DNA from: Coptis chinensis
Lineage: Eukaryota; Streptophyta; Magnoliopsida; Ranunculales; Ranunculaceae
DNA: 64,000 nt
Direction of reading: 5' to 3'
Assembly: GCA_015680905.1 (NCBI GenBank)
Contig: CM027379.1
Coordinates: 96,399,001 to 96,463,000 of the forward strand
The notes beneath the pieces are model-generated. The model saw nothing but the letters and a program-made list of their open reading frames with translations, searched no databases and was not told where the DNA came from. A program made the translations under genes and the position numbers. This document shows, one piece after another, positions 1 through 12,900 of this stretch (positions are counted from its first letter, which is position 1; every line of letters starts with the position of its first letter).

Positions 1-395
1 GTAAGTAGTTGTTATGTTCTTTCTCTCTTCTGAATCTCTGACGCAACACTTCTAAAGGCACACCTTCATCTCCTATCTCCATATTCTCTGAATCCGCTTT
101 GTTTGCCTCTAGATCTTGAGAATGAGTTATTAGAGCCTGAAGTCGTGTACGTCTAGATCTGCGTTGTCGTGGCACCTGGAGGTTTGAAGGCTGAGCTTAT
201 AGATCTGGAGCGACTAGTTGATTCATCAAGGTCTGACTAGTCAGAACTTCGGGATTGGGTAAGTTGTTTTATTCTTCTTGTTGTAATCTTGTGTTCTTGC
301 TCACTTGAGATCTTGTTGTTTTTGCCATTACCAAATCTTGGAAGAAAAAACGTGGACGAAGGTTCGTTGGTAAGAACCACAGACGGCGCCAATTA
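1..395 (-). mobile_element. Ty3/gypsy element, 5' internal region (partial, runs off window)
   Basis: Read on the minus strand, the LTR is followed by a primer-binding-site-like stretch at about 393-378 (TTGGCGCCGTCTGTGG, the tRNA-Asp-like type common in gypsy elements). A gag-like ORF then starts with ATG at 328 and reads MAKTTRSQVSKNTRL before breaking. The rest of the element lies beyond position 1. No protein domain can be named from so little sequence; the assignment rests on LTR, PBS and ATG order. Confidence 0.7.
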
Positions 396-1022
396 TGTTT
401 GGGTAAGAACTCGCCCAAACACACCAATGGTTTCGTAAGGGAGGTTGTTGTAATGAATTGTTGAAATTGTACCTTCAATGGCTGCCTACGTATCCAAATC
501 ATTCTCTGGAATCAAGTCTCTCAAATGAACGTAGTTCTTTGTTTCAAAGGAATGGAGTATTTATAGGATAATAATGAGAAATATCATTTCATTAATTGCT
601 AGAAAATCTTATGTAATTATGTAAAGTCTTAATATGGAAGCATATCTTGACAAATATGTTTTCTAAATCTAAACCTGCTATATCTAGCTTATGGCGCCAT
701 AATTTTGGGCAGGGCCGGCACCCCATAATTTTGGGCAGCACAGGCACGCCATAATTTTGGTCAGCGCTGGCATGCCATAATCTTGGGCATCGTGCCTAGT
801 AGTAAGTGGCACTATAATGGTACCCAACGATGGTTGTTTATAAGGGTGCAGATATGGTGGCACATACAGTACTGTTTGATAGGACTGTTCCAAAGTAAGT
901 GGTGGGTCTTTTCAAAGAATTTCACCACGCACTTGATCATACATACTATCCAATCTAGAGAGGAACATGTGAACCCTAAGACGTCCTACATATTTTTGTA
1001 GGAGGGCGATAGACTCTAACAC
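396..1022 (-). mobile_element. LTR of the gypsy element (minus orientation)
   Basis: On the minus strand this 627-bp block begins TGTTAGAGTC at 1022 and ends CCCAAACA at 396, directly before the primer-binding site, so it is the 5' LTR. A TATA-like TATAAATA lies near 558-567 in the minus sense. A 26-bp tandem repeat sits in the first half. The LTR start cuts a copia gag reading frame, so this element inserted into an older copia copy. The other LTR and the target duplication are outside the window. Confidence 0.75.
693..790 (-). repeat. 26-bp tandem repeat inside the LTR, four copies
   Basis: CCATAATTTTGGGCAG-like units start at 698, 723, 749 and 775, a period of 25-26 bp. The units differ by a few bases and alternate with GGC-rich spacers. 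The array lies in the LTR upstream of its TATA box, a position where tandem repeats often modulate LTR promoter strength; that role is inference. Confidence 0.8.
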
Positions 1023-1532
1023 TTCCTCCTTTCACCGTGTTGCGCTGGTCAATCTCTTGAAAAATTGCTGCTAATTCATCATAATAAGTCGCAAGAGATC
1101 GATCAATTTGTTTTGTTGAGAAACACTTCCTATGTAACTCAAAGATTTGAGTTTCATCAGATGTGTCAGTGTACATAGCTTCAAGAGAGTCCCAAACTTC
1201 CTTCGCAGTTTCCAAACAAACATACCTGTTCATTAGTGTTGTGGACATTGAATCACACAACCATCCCTTCACCTTATCGTTCTTCGAGCACCAATTTTCA
1301 TATTTTCATACTCTTCACTCCCTTCTGCAGGCTTCGTTTTAGTACCATTGATGTACCCCACATCTTCCAACCATTAATACGCATCTTCATGACCTTCGAC
1401 TAAAAGGTGTAATTGTTCTCATTCAGGGTATTGCCAGTTGGGAAGGGTGCATCGATGTGGTTATGAACATGTGAGGATTAGGGTTTGAGTTTGATGATAC
1501 CATTGTTGTATCATCATTGGAACCCATTGAGC
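1023..1532 (-). pseudogene. Ty1/copia gag remnant (UBN2-type), interrupted
   Basis: Starting at an ATG at 1532, the minus strand encodes a copia-type gag start, with a stop soon after. From about 1272 a readable stretch follows with the family hallmarks: TAKEVWDSLEAMYTD, then ELHRKCFSTKQIDRSLATYY and an EL..IFQEID segment. The frame runs into the gypsy LTR at 1022. There are stops and frame changes, so it is not functional. It lies just inside the copia primer-binding site and LTR. Confidence 0.75.
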
Positions 1533-1601
1533 TTTTAATTTGAAATTAGCAACGGAATTCAATTCAATTCAATTCGAAAGAACCAGGTTCAATTATCAAA
1601 C

Positions 1602-1615
1602 CCGCTCCGATACCA
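1602..1615 (-). other. copia primer-binding site
   Basis: On the minus strand, TGGTATCGGAGCG directly follows the LTR terminus CTACA. It matches the initiator-tRNA-Met primer-binding site TGGTATCAGAGC of plant copia elements with one mismatch. Confidence 0.8.
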
Positions 1616-1754
1616 TGTAGAAACTAATACAAAGAATAGGAGATTCAAAAAGACTAATTTTATTATATTTCGATGATTACAATCGAAGAACAATTGAAAA
1701 AGATCTTCTCTTTATATAGTTACAATTACTTGGACGCTAATTAAGGAAATTAAG

Positions 1755-1785
<31 letters not shown>

Positions 1786-1866
1786 TTAGTTAGTTTAGTA
1801 TATCCTATATTTAGAGAATCTTATATTTAATATATATTCTATATTAAGTATATTCTATATTCAACA
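1616..1866 (-). mobile_element. LTR of the copia element (251 bp)
   Basis: In the minus sense it begins TGTTGAATATAG at 1866 and ends TTTCTACA at 1616, abutting the tRNA-Met primer-binding site, so it is the 5' LTR of a minus-strand copia element. It contains a TA/GA microsatellite around 1754-1785. The rest of the element is truncated or displaced by the gypsy insertion. Confidence 0.75.
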
Positions 1867-3762
1867 ATATGACATATTGACATATGAGCATGGTTCGTAC
1901 CCATGCTTTTATATGAGTACAGATTAAGCATCAAGCCTAAGATGGAAACATTGAGCAACCGTAGCTTCAGAGTAGTTGCTTCACGGCGGTCAACAAAATC
2001 GAAAACAACAGAAGCAAATTAGCACGCAGAAAACTGACATTCATTTTCATATCCCCTTTCCTTAGCGCTACTTAAGGAAATAATATGTGCAACAAATGCG
2101 AGAATTGGATAAAAATTGAAAACAAAACTGAAAATGACAATAAAAAATTCAAAAGGAAACAGTTAATATGCATCTATATTTTTTGTTGATACAGTTACGT
2201 CACTTCCCCACTCACCACTTCTATGTCCATGACTGACTTGCTCGAAAGGTGCTCTGGCAGAATTTAGCTGACCATCTGAATGCCTTCATTGATATCAACT
2301 TCTACATGTAAATGAACATTAGGTGGGAAAAAGGATCAGATGCACAAACAGATGCACGGTAAATGACAAACTGCAGTTTTCGGTTCCCAGTATACAGCAT
2401 TAAACTAATGACCAAAGTTACACCAAAATTATCGCCCTTTTCATTTATAAACTCAGACACCCGAGTTCAATACATTACAATGATCCTCTTGTTGGATCGA
2501 TAAAACCACTCTAACCACATCATATTACATTATCTTTATCTGTTATTGTACAAGTCATGTAGCATGTAATGTAAAATAGGGTGAAGGGAAACCGATGCTC
2601 CCTTTAGAATAGTCCATGTCTGGTCTGAATTCATCCGACTCATAAGGGTAGCACTACATGGTTCGCCACCTCTTTCTCAAAGTTTTCTTTGATTTGAGGT
2701 CTTCTGGTCCGCCATTTAATTTTCTCAATTGCCTTGATTATCTATGTATAAGAGTTAATTGACATCACTTTTCCATCAAAAATCTAACCCCATTCGCCCT
2801 TAAATTCCCCTTCATACCAGTCAGCAGTGAAAAATGTTTCAGCTAGCTGCACACTGCATTAGACATGGAAACCTAATTAACCAAAAACATACAAAAAGAG
2901 ACAATGAACAAATATATAAGATGGAAAATAAGAAACTGCATTGATTTGTTGAAAAGGTGGTCCGAACAAGTGAGTACAGTAGAAACCAGGTAAATTTTCT
3001 TTCCACTACTTCTAAAAGCACATATTTAGAATTTTAAAGCGACGAATCAAGAATTGAAGTTTGACACATTCTTGGAGATCAAAAAGTGGAAGGAAGAGAA
3101 GTAGCATATAAGACACAGATTAAAACGGTTGTAATTTAGCTAGCATTGAATCCATGATATGGTGATCATATGCACGAAAATTAGCCATTAACTCATTGTG
3201 CAGGTCAATTCCGGATAGGGCCTGACCGAATTAAATAGTGCCAGTTTCTTTCTCACTTGCAATGTGAGCTAACCACCAGCTGGAGAAATTGACCCAACCC
3301 TTCCTACGATAAATAAGATTGTCCCTCGCCAACAACAAGAATATAAGACCACTTGATGATTAAGGAGTTTTCGCATGACACTTGGGGTCAAACATTTGGA
3401 AGTTGTGTATGTAGTTATTTCTTCCATGACAATGAGATGGTGCAGAAGTACCTAAAGACAGACCATCCTGAGTTCGAGAAACAACTCTCGAAAGGGAGGT
3501 AGAATTCTATTAAGCTATGGCACCAAAGATAAGGTGTGGTTGCATATTCACTTGTTGCTAAGCAGGTTTTGTTGGAGGTTTTCTCAAAGAAAATGCCCTC
3601 TAATAATCAAACTCTTAGGGAGAGGTGGAAGAATTTCTCGAGTTAATACAGGTGGGGTCTGTCTTAACCAAAATAAAATTTTCAAAAAAAAAAAAAACAC
3701 GCTTGTTCTCAAAGAGACGAATATTGTTAGGAAACAACATTACATTCAAAATGGTACCTGAT
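1867..3762. other. intergenic / 3' flank of the large gene
   Basis: I see no coding region or structured repeat here. The part nearest 3762 must hold the 3' UTR of the minus-strand gene, but I could not fix a polyadenylation site. An A-run at about 3689-3701 reads as poly-T in the gene's sense. Confidence 0.4.
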
Positions 3763-3919
3763 TCATCCACACAATGATTGCCAGAACAAGCTCGGATTGT
3801 TACTATACAATGAACGGTCTTGGATCTCTAGATTAGCTACATGCCAATTGATGAGACGCGACTGGACACATTTACACAGAATAAGCCCAGTAGGAAACAT
3901 CCACCACCCATTTTCATCC
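3763..3919 (-). CDS. exon 22 (last) of the glycine-rich membrane protein gene
   Basis: Encodes residues 1397-1448, including HVANLEIQDRSLYS and the family's terminal FWQS motif followed by LCG and a TGA stop at 3763-3765. The acceptor reads TTTACAG before GGATGAAAATGG. The phase-2 junction with exon 21 restores a Met codon. Confidence 0.93.
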
Positions 3920-6900
3920 CTGTAAACATGATTAGTATACAACATAATATACATTAATAGGGTCATATAAAGGATAAAATCACAGAGCAGATAAACCATT
4001 CACTCACATGCTAAAACTCCATGGCTGAAAGTTTGGATGTTTTTTAGCTGATGATTGAGTCTTGTAATGTATAAATCCACAAATAAAGGCAACCACCTGT
4101 TAAGAATGGAGCATCATTAAGAAAAGAAAGAGAATATTCCAAAGTACTGGCTTAAAATATTAGCATGCACCTAGAAGTAAAGCAGTGGCTGCAAAACAAT
4201 GACAAGGAGACTACTTGTCGGGAGAGAAGCCGCTCAAATAAAGTAGAAATATTAGGAGTTGCACAAGGACAGATGGTATATACAAGGAAGACAGTTGTAA
4301 CTCTTCAGAATCCCATAGTTCTTGAAGACAAAGGGGCAAAATAGTGTACAAAATCAATAGCAGCTCCAGCCATAGTAATATTTTTAAAACAATCCATCAC
4401 AGATGTGGGGAAATAGGTGAACTCCTTCATGTTATGGTCAGTCAAGCAGCAAGGTATTTCACTAAGCAAAAGTCATGAGGCTCAAGGCATAAAGTGGTGA
4501 AACCATCAGAACCAGCTTTGTCTTTATTAACAACCCTTTAATATTAAATGTGTGTTGTGTGGGTACGGTGCATCTATTGACATTTGGCATAACACTCAAA
4601 AAATTAAAAAACTTCAAATCGGACCTCAGCAAATATTTAAGTATTATATTGTTTTTAAATGAGTATATTTGAGACCATCTGATCATATTTATTTTTCAAT
4701 GTATACCACCATATAACAAGTTTGGTGTAGGCCAATGAAGTGGAGGGCCAGGATGGCCAAATCATACTTATTTTGTGGAAAGCCACGCTATAAAAAGCTC
4801 TCTCTGAAACAAGGAAAGGCTAGGTGTATTCTTTTGGAGTCCAGACATATGTGAAGATAATGCACCAGCATAACTTGATGTTATAACTATCCCAAGGAAA
4901 TGTTATATTCACTCTTCGTTTTTTCATCAATAAATGTTATCTTCATTCTATCACCCATAGGGCTGAAAATTTAAGGATAACAGCAAACTTGAGCAAAACA
5001 GTCTAGATGGAGATGTGTTTCCAGAAAACCAAATTACTAAATTCAAATTAAGTTAAAGAAATGATGCTTTCAAGTCGAAAGTTGCATGATAACTATACAT
5101 GTTAATAGACATAGCGCTGTCAAGAGTGCGTTGTCATTAATATGTGTTTATACCACCTGTTTTCTTTTTGGATCAGTTAAAGATCGGGAATAGGCTCACT
5201 AGTGGAAGATCTAGTAGGTGATAACTGATAAGACATAAAAGTAGAATGTACGTTCTAAACAGTGGTAATGAGAAGAAAACAAAAACAAACATTTGAGGAC
5301 TTATTGAAAGATCGCTGGTGTGATTGGAGCAGTTCAATTGACCAAATATATTAAAGAATCAACACATGATAGCAAAATCATAATACTGTGCAAAATACCT
5401 ATGTTTCATTGGCAAACGATGGGTTCAAAAGTAAAATGCTTCTAAAACAATATTTACAAAGTCTCCGGGGAATAAAACCAATGAAACAAAGTCAACAGAA
5501 ACAAAATAATTAGAAATCAAAACAGAAACTTACCACGTTAATCAACGATGTAATGTTCCACAAAGCATAAACACGTGCAAGCCCTGCTGACCGCCTTGGT
5601 CCATGACTGAATAGAGCATTAATTCCAGCAGGGAATGGAGATAGGATGCCCAGGGGAAGCACAAACAATACTAGAAAGAAGTCCAGTAGAGAAATAGAAT
5701 ACAACTGGAGCAAAGTAAGCAATACTAAGCTAAAATCCCCTAAAAGAAGTATTGATATAACCAAACCCACAAGATCCTGCAACAAACATGGCAACATGAA
5801 ACAAAACGGTCATCAACCATGAATAGAATCTTGCAAATTCTAAGATGTGCAGGCCCAACTGGTTGTAAGCTCTCACACATACACCACATAAAAAATATAT
5901 ATATAAATAAGATGGACAAAAAGAGACATACCTGATGACCAACTGGTTTAGTGTTATGCAGTATAAAAGAGAGAGGATAAACTATATCCTTCCTCTCTTC
6001 AAGCAGTCTCAAACTTTGATAATCTAAAATCTCTCCAACAATCCTTTTACGCGTCATGATACATTCACTGCTCAAACGACCTGGTGGATTATGTCTTGTA
6101 ATATTGTGCACACTGCAGGTCAAAGCCAGTTAAGCCATTCAATGACTGGACCCCGTTAGCAGCTTACACTGTAATAAAGCAATAACAATAAGAATTAAGT
6201 TACAGTAACAATACCGTGGTGGTTGGTTGTTTCTCACCGCACCATTGACACTTTCAACAGATGCCAGCTCCAATTCTCCATCAATGGCATGTACCACAAG
6301 TCCAAACTGGCAATAGCCACATGCTGTCGCCTGAAACCAAGCAAGATCAACACGAATACCATACGTTCTCAAAGCAGGATTCGCATGAGTTTCAAGCCAG
6401 TTGAGAACAGGAATAAAGGTTATTTTAAGCTGTCCACGTCGAACCAATCGCAAATTTGCATTCAATCCAGCAACAAGCCGATACCAAATGGTTGGTGGAA
6501 CAGACTGCAAACCAATAGGAATCAACTCACCAATTCAAAATGACATAAGGATAACATAGCCCATAGGTGCTTTGATCAATAAAATAGACAAACCTGACTC
6601 AGGAGGCTAGTGAGAACATTATCACTGTGAAGTGTGAAAGGAGCCATGTAACTTCCATCGCCACCAAAAACTAAACACATGGGAAATCTTTGATTAAGAC
6701 GAGGAGGAAGATCAGATCTCTTTTCATCACCCCCAAGAAAAAAGTCCAAGTATGCTAACATTAAATCTGAAGTTGCGGCAACCTGCAGAAAGGAACATAC
6801 ATGTCATTGGCAGCACAACAATAAACATTGAGGACAAATACGACTTATTCAGAATGTAAATGATTTTGTCTAATGAAATATTTGGAATCAGTAAAGTAGA

Positions 6901-9900
6901 CTATTCTATTAATGAAAAAAGAAATCTAGGATGAGGTGACAGCTACAAGCAAAAGAGGTAAGGGAAACAACCAAAAGCAAAATACCAACACAGTCCCAAA
7001 CCCCGCCCACCCACCCAAAACCAATAACGGCTCCATCCAGCTAGCTACAAATATGATCAGAATGGACAGCCCTCAACTCTACACATACTTTTTTACTAAA
7101 AACAAACAAGACCTTCAAATGACAACATGAACTTCCGGGGACATGAAATCGCCGCCAATTATAGACTAGATTAGCTAACTGGAAGGTGAACACAAACCAT
7201 ATTTTTCATGCCCGTATTATCGGTGAATAAGTCTATACATTAGGCGGTTGAAACCTATTTACAAAAACATAGATGGTAACTCAAAATCACCATCTATAGA
7301 GTGTAGACCTAATTAATTGAATGTGCATTACTACCCTTTTCGGTAATGGAATGTGCATTTAGCCGCAAATATCAACTAATTAATTGCATGAATGGTAATT
7401 CAAAAACATTTGAATTTTCTCCCTGCCGCACCCCACAGATAGTCTACTGGGTATTAATACCCAGTTGACCATCCTCCGCTAGAGTAACACCCTTTCATCT
7501 CTCATTTTCACCGGGTTTGGGTCTACTTTTCTAATTTGATCGAGTTTGTGCACAAGGAGTTGGTCCAACATTAGTTTTTACAGATTGTCATCTCACAATA
7601 ACGAGAATATGCGAAGTATAAGGTTCAAAAATAGCTTTGGTAGCTAAAACAGAGTATTCAACGATTGATTTCATTGAAAATAAAACTTAGAGAAACTTGT
7701 ACTCCTCTTCGCAGATTCCATCCCCATAAATTTCAAATCACAATTAGACAAGACTTTGTGTTTGTTAGCAAAATTAATATCTCAATTCTAATTATAAATA
7801 TTTATCACTAATACTAACTAATGAATTATCAAATAGTTTATGCACAAGTTTAAAGAGCATAAATAAATACACACAATGAGAAAGCCACCAAAATCAAAAT
7901 TGCCCGACTATGAATATTAGCAGGAAATATATATTAAAGAAGCATTGTCAAGAACCTTAAGCCCTTCATACAGGGCACGTGAACGGCAAGAACGCAAGCA
8001 AGCATGATCATACTCCGATCTAACAAATTCACGCAATCTTTGCAACTTCTTTCTTCTGCGCCATTGCTGCCATGAAGATGCAAGGGGATATGCAAGTATA
8101 GATAGTATACTATATACAGATCCCTCCCACCATTGATAAGCAGCCAAAGCATTAATATCGTCAACGAATCTATTGAATGCATCCTCGTATCTGCATTAAG
8201 TACAAGAGGGCCTCCATTACTGATTATGTTTACACTACCACAGCTATTAGCACCAAAAGAAGCGTGAAGAATCTAATTGATGCAATAAACACAATTCATC
8301 AAGGAAGAATATAAATTAGACAGCTACAACATAGTGGAAAATAACATACACAATATCTGTTATTTGTTCAGGAGGAGAATGGGGAAGATGCCAAGGCTCA
8401 CTAAAAGTATTAGGCCCCATAAAATACATTCTATGCACGTGACTTTGAGACTCCTCTGCTCTATTTGTTTCCATAACCTGTAAAAAGGTGTAGAATTAGT
8501 TCCCAGCAATGTCATGAACGCCTTCGAATTAAGTTTACAAAGTGTCATAACAACTTGTGACCAACCTCATTCAAAGACTCCAGAAAGGGGAAGGAGTGGT
8601 CAATTTGAGAGCCTTGCTGTGTGGGAGCTGGACCTGGTAGTTCATCAGAACTGACAAATTTCATCCGTGCAACACTAAGCACTAGAGCTAAAAGGATGAG
8701 GAGACCCAAGAGCAAAAGACCAAACAACCATGGGCCACCAAAAGTGTATATCAATTCTTCAAGAGCAGTGTAACAATGTGGCATGTGATATCGATCTGAA
8801 ATGCATTTGTAAGGGCAAGGGGTCTCCGCAACACCACCTGTTAAAAGAAAAAAACTGAGATTAAGGAACCAATTAACAAAAGTTAAAAGTTACAAAATGC
8901 AACCAACAAGTTTCACATGTGAATATACATAGAATCATTCTCCAGACAGAGGGGCAGGGATCCACTACACCATGAGAAGGAAAATACACATAACATTTTG
9001 GGCAAGAGGTAGAACAAAATAATTGATACTCGAAACAAAAAATAAAAATATTTTTGTAGATCATACAAAAGTAATGTTTTAGACTATACCTCTAACACTG
9101 GTATATATGGCACGATGTGGAAGCTCATAAGGTGGACATCCGCGACAAAGGTCTTTATTAGAACCACTGACATTCTTAAAAGTGCCAGGAGGGCATTCCT
9201 GCAGTAATACAGTCCACCTGACATAAACTTATAATGCATATCAACAATAACTTTGGTGCTATGTCACATGGTCACGCCATATTTTAACAATAATCCATGT
9301 CAGATAAACGTATCCACGTGTCCATGTCGGACTCAAAACGGACACATTGTATGTGATATACCCCAGTTTTTATATTTCACTGTGTCAAACACTTCCTATC
9401 AGTGTCGAATATGGACACACGTATTCATGCCGATGTAACTTAGGTAATAAGTATAAACAATCCACAGAAATAATAATAACAGTATAAGAATAATAATAAT
9501 AATGGTAATAACAACAACAATTATAATAAATTTTTTACAGGTCTTATAATTACGATGTGAACTAATAACAATAGGATCAAGGATACATAATAAGTGTAAA
9601 ATATCAGAATAACCTGCTAATTGGTGGTCATAAATGAAATATATCTCCCCACAAATTAAAGTATAAAATCTAGCGAGCAGTGCCTTTAAAAGCGCTAGGC
9701 CAACGACGGGAGCAGTGTCTTTTTAAAGCATATTAAAATAAAGACAATTCCTTCAGGAACTGAATAAATCAAACTTTTTAAAATGCACAAGTGTTCTCCA
9801 ACCAACAGCATGAGTTGCTCGACTAGGTCTCTAACATTTCTTCTACAAGTCCCTCCAAGACTCTCTCCATCAAAGTTCAAACTCCTCTTCCTTGTCTTCA

Positions 9901-12900
9901 ACATAAATAGGATTTTTGGATTTTCCTTTTTGGTGCTTTTTGGTTGAGATTTTTATTTTCTAATCTACTAGACACATGCCCATTCCATAGAGTTGGCACA
10001 GACGATTTCCTGAACTATCAGAGGCCTTACATGGCGCTTCAGTGTAGACTGTAGAGCCTAGGCAATCGCCTAACACAAGCTAGTCACTCCTGCTAATGCT
10101 AAAAATTCTCCTTTATTTCCTACAAATTTCCCAAAAAGAAATACATTTCGATGTTTATTGCCTAATTTATAGGGCACACAAACATAGAACTAGCATGTAT
10201 GCCTCTTACATTACAAAGAAACTGCCATTGTGGCTTGTAGCCACTGTTTTTGATTCCATTGTCGATGAATCCATCAAATGTTAATCATCTAAAATGTAAA
10301 CAAGGTATAATTACATATAACGATAACATCATCATCCGCAAATTGAATCTACGCTCACAGCTCCAATTGCTCTTCTAGTTTGAAGACCAAAGAATTGAAT
10401 AACCAAGTTCTAGATGCACCTCCAATCTCTGAAGTGGGAGATTGTTGGACTAATGCACAGCCAGATCATCTTCATCATGTCATGCCGGGTATTTCAACTA
10501 TTCAGATGCCTACATCAAACATAAAGGCGGTACGAACCTTATTGAACAAGTGACCAAAACATTGGCAAGAGTACAGGGGCCAGACAAAGTTTGCCTACTG
10601 TACTGCCACTGATGATCAGAGCCCCCAACACGAAAATTTCATTTAAGTTGCTACAATCTTCTTTATCAAATCTTATTCCAGTTTATCACTGTTTCGTCAG
10701 TGCTAGGTGAGCTTGGCCCTAGGCAATTTCCTAGACACAGATGAGCCTAGATCACCCAGGAGGCGAGAGTGAGGCTTCTACTAGTGCCTATAACATAGAT
10801 GCAACACCTAGCCTCGCTCGGTACCCCTCATTGCTTATCACAGAAAAGTCAAACAACAAAAAACAAGCGTTAGGCTCGTAATTCCATTCTCCCACCCAAT
10901 TATCAGGTCAGCAAACCTTGAACCTCATCAGAGGATTATGTGCATTGAAAATCTGGTCACATCATATACATGCCATCGAAATCCTCTGATTCCATTCAAG
11001 TCATGGTTTCAGCAAAGAACGTGAAGTAACATCTTCAGAAAAGCTGCCAAATAAATTTGGGCTCTGAGACTTCTAAAATTTGCAAGGAAAAAGTACCAAA
11101 TATGCAAGCATACAATCCTACAAAAAGTGTCAGATAATCTTCCTCCTTCCCACACTGAGCCCCTCCTTTCCTCTCACTCGTGAGCTAGAGTTCCCGAAGA
11201 TTACAATGCCCATGAAGACATTGATCTTTGATGGGTTCATTTCAGCCCAAATTTTCCTCCAAGGCAAATTGGCATCATAAAAATGAGATTTAGCCTTTCA
11301 GCAGAAAGATGCACAAGTTGGTTAGAATGTAATCTTGGTAGAATCTTGAATGCGAGAAGCCAATGATATATCCTTGATGCTCTTTATTTATTTACTTATT
11401 TGGTCCATAGAATAAAAGACTAAATGAAGAAATTGCATATCAGAACACATCCATAAGACGGAACTATGAACATATCCATGGAAACGAAGACATTACAACC
11501 AGGTCAGAAGTCCTAATTGAAAAAAAAAAAAAAAAAAAAAACCAACAACAACAACGACGACATTGCCTTGCCTTCATGTCATTCACAAAACAAATGATAA
11601 CTTCAAATAAGATTAAAAAAAAAATGTAACAAAAAATACATCAAACTCACCTCGCAAAAAATCCCATAAAGCCCTTTTGGACAAGCTTTTCCAGTAATAG
11701 TTCCATTTTCACCAGCCTGACCTTGGTCCGTACCCAAACCTCCCCTGTTATAAAAGTTAAAACATAAAAAACAAAAAAGATCACAACCAAAATTGATATA
11801 ATTGCATTAAATCATACAATTACACCAACATCTATAAGAAAAACAAGCCAAACGACAATGGGAAAGTCAAGGCAGGAGCCAAGCCTCTGACCCCTGGTCC
11901 TCCCAAGAAAGAATCCTATCACCAAAGCCCATGGTATACCTAACCAGAATGGTAAAATGATTAGCTCTCAGACTCTCAGTGTCTTCCCCTAGAACGAATA
12001 CTATGACTCTTTCTAAAGCCTCTACGGTTCCTCCCCAAAACTCTAGAGTCTCTTTCCCAGCAAGGCTTGATTGAACAAAATGAGTCATTTAGCACAGGCC
12101 TCCATTTTTCAATGTAAAACATAATCTCCCTCACCTCACCAAATGGTATCTAATTATCTAATCAGTAAATCAATAAATCAATTCTAAAGCAGCAATCTTG
12201 GGTCACAAGAATGGTACACAAAGGCACCTAATGGTATCAAGAAACTCATACTTAAGACAATGTGTTTAAAAGTAATTCTCTCCCATTTCAGACAAAAGAC
12301 TAGAGGAAGACTAGACAGTTCTAACACATCTAAAAGCATTAGAGGGGCCAGACTGGGAACAATTTCAGAAATTCCTGTTAACCTTTTTCTCTTTGAAGAT
12401 TCCCCTCTCCCCCCCACACACACACACACAAAAACAAACAAACAAACAAACAAAAACAAAAACAAATAATAAATAAATAATGATAATGATAATAATACTA
12501 ATAACAACAAAAATATTAATATAATTATATCATTAAGAAATATAATTTCTTGGACCATTAACCAAAAAGTTCGGCGTACTTTCACAAATTTTCAATTAGG
12601 CATATGAACTTTTTTTTTGTCAATTCAGTATATTTACTTTTGATTCCTGTCAATTAAAGAATCTGTCAACACACCGTTTAAATAGCACATATGTGGCAAT
12701 TTATTTTCACATTTTTTTTTTACAAAAAGTAATAAATAAATAAAAATTGAAAAAATGTGTTTAGGAGGATTCACTTTGCGATTCAAAAGGGGGCTTGCAG
12801 CACAATTTGTGACACGCCTGACCTCCAAATCCTTTGTATGATTTATTTTGGATATCAAATAAAATATAGTCAATCAATAAAGAAAAATAAAAAGAGTTTT

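Noticed and set aside
6237..6238. GTGAGA as donor of exon 18
   Set aside because: It would make exon 18 a multiple of three and put exon 19 in a frame with an early stop, losing the conserved C-terminus.
10020..10800. Recurring CCTAGGC/GCGCTAGG motifs in intron 12
   Set aside because: Probably a very old repeat, but I could not define ends or unit structure.
12184..12585. 133-codon minus-strand frame in intron 11
   Set aside because: It crosses a compound microsatellite and consists largely of Leu/Phe/Val runs from it. It lies wholly inside an intron.
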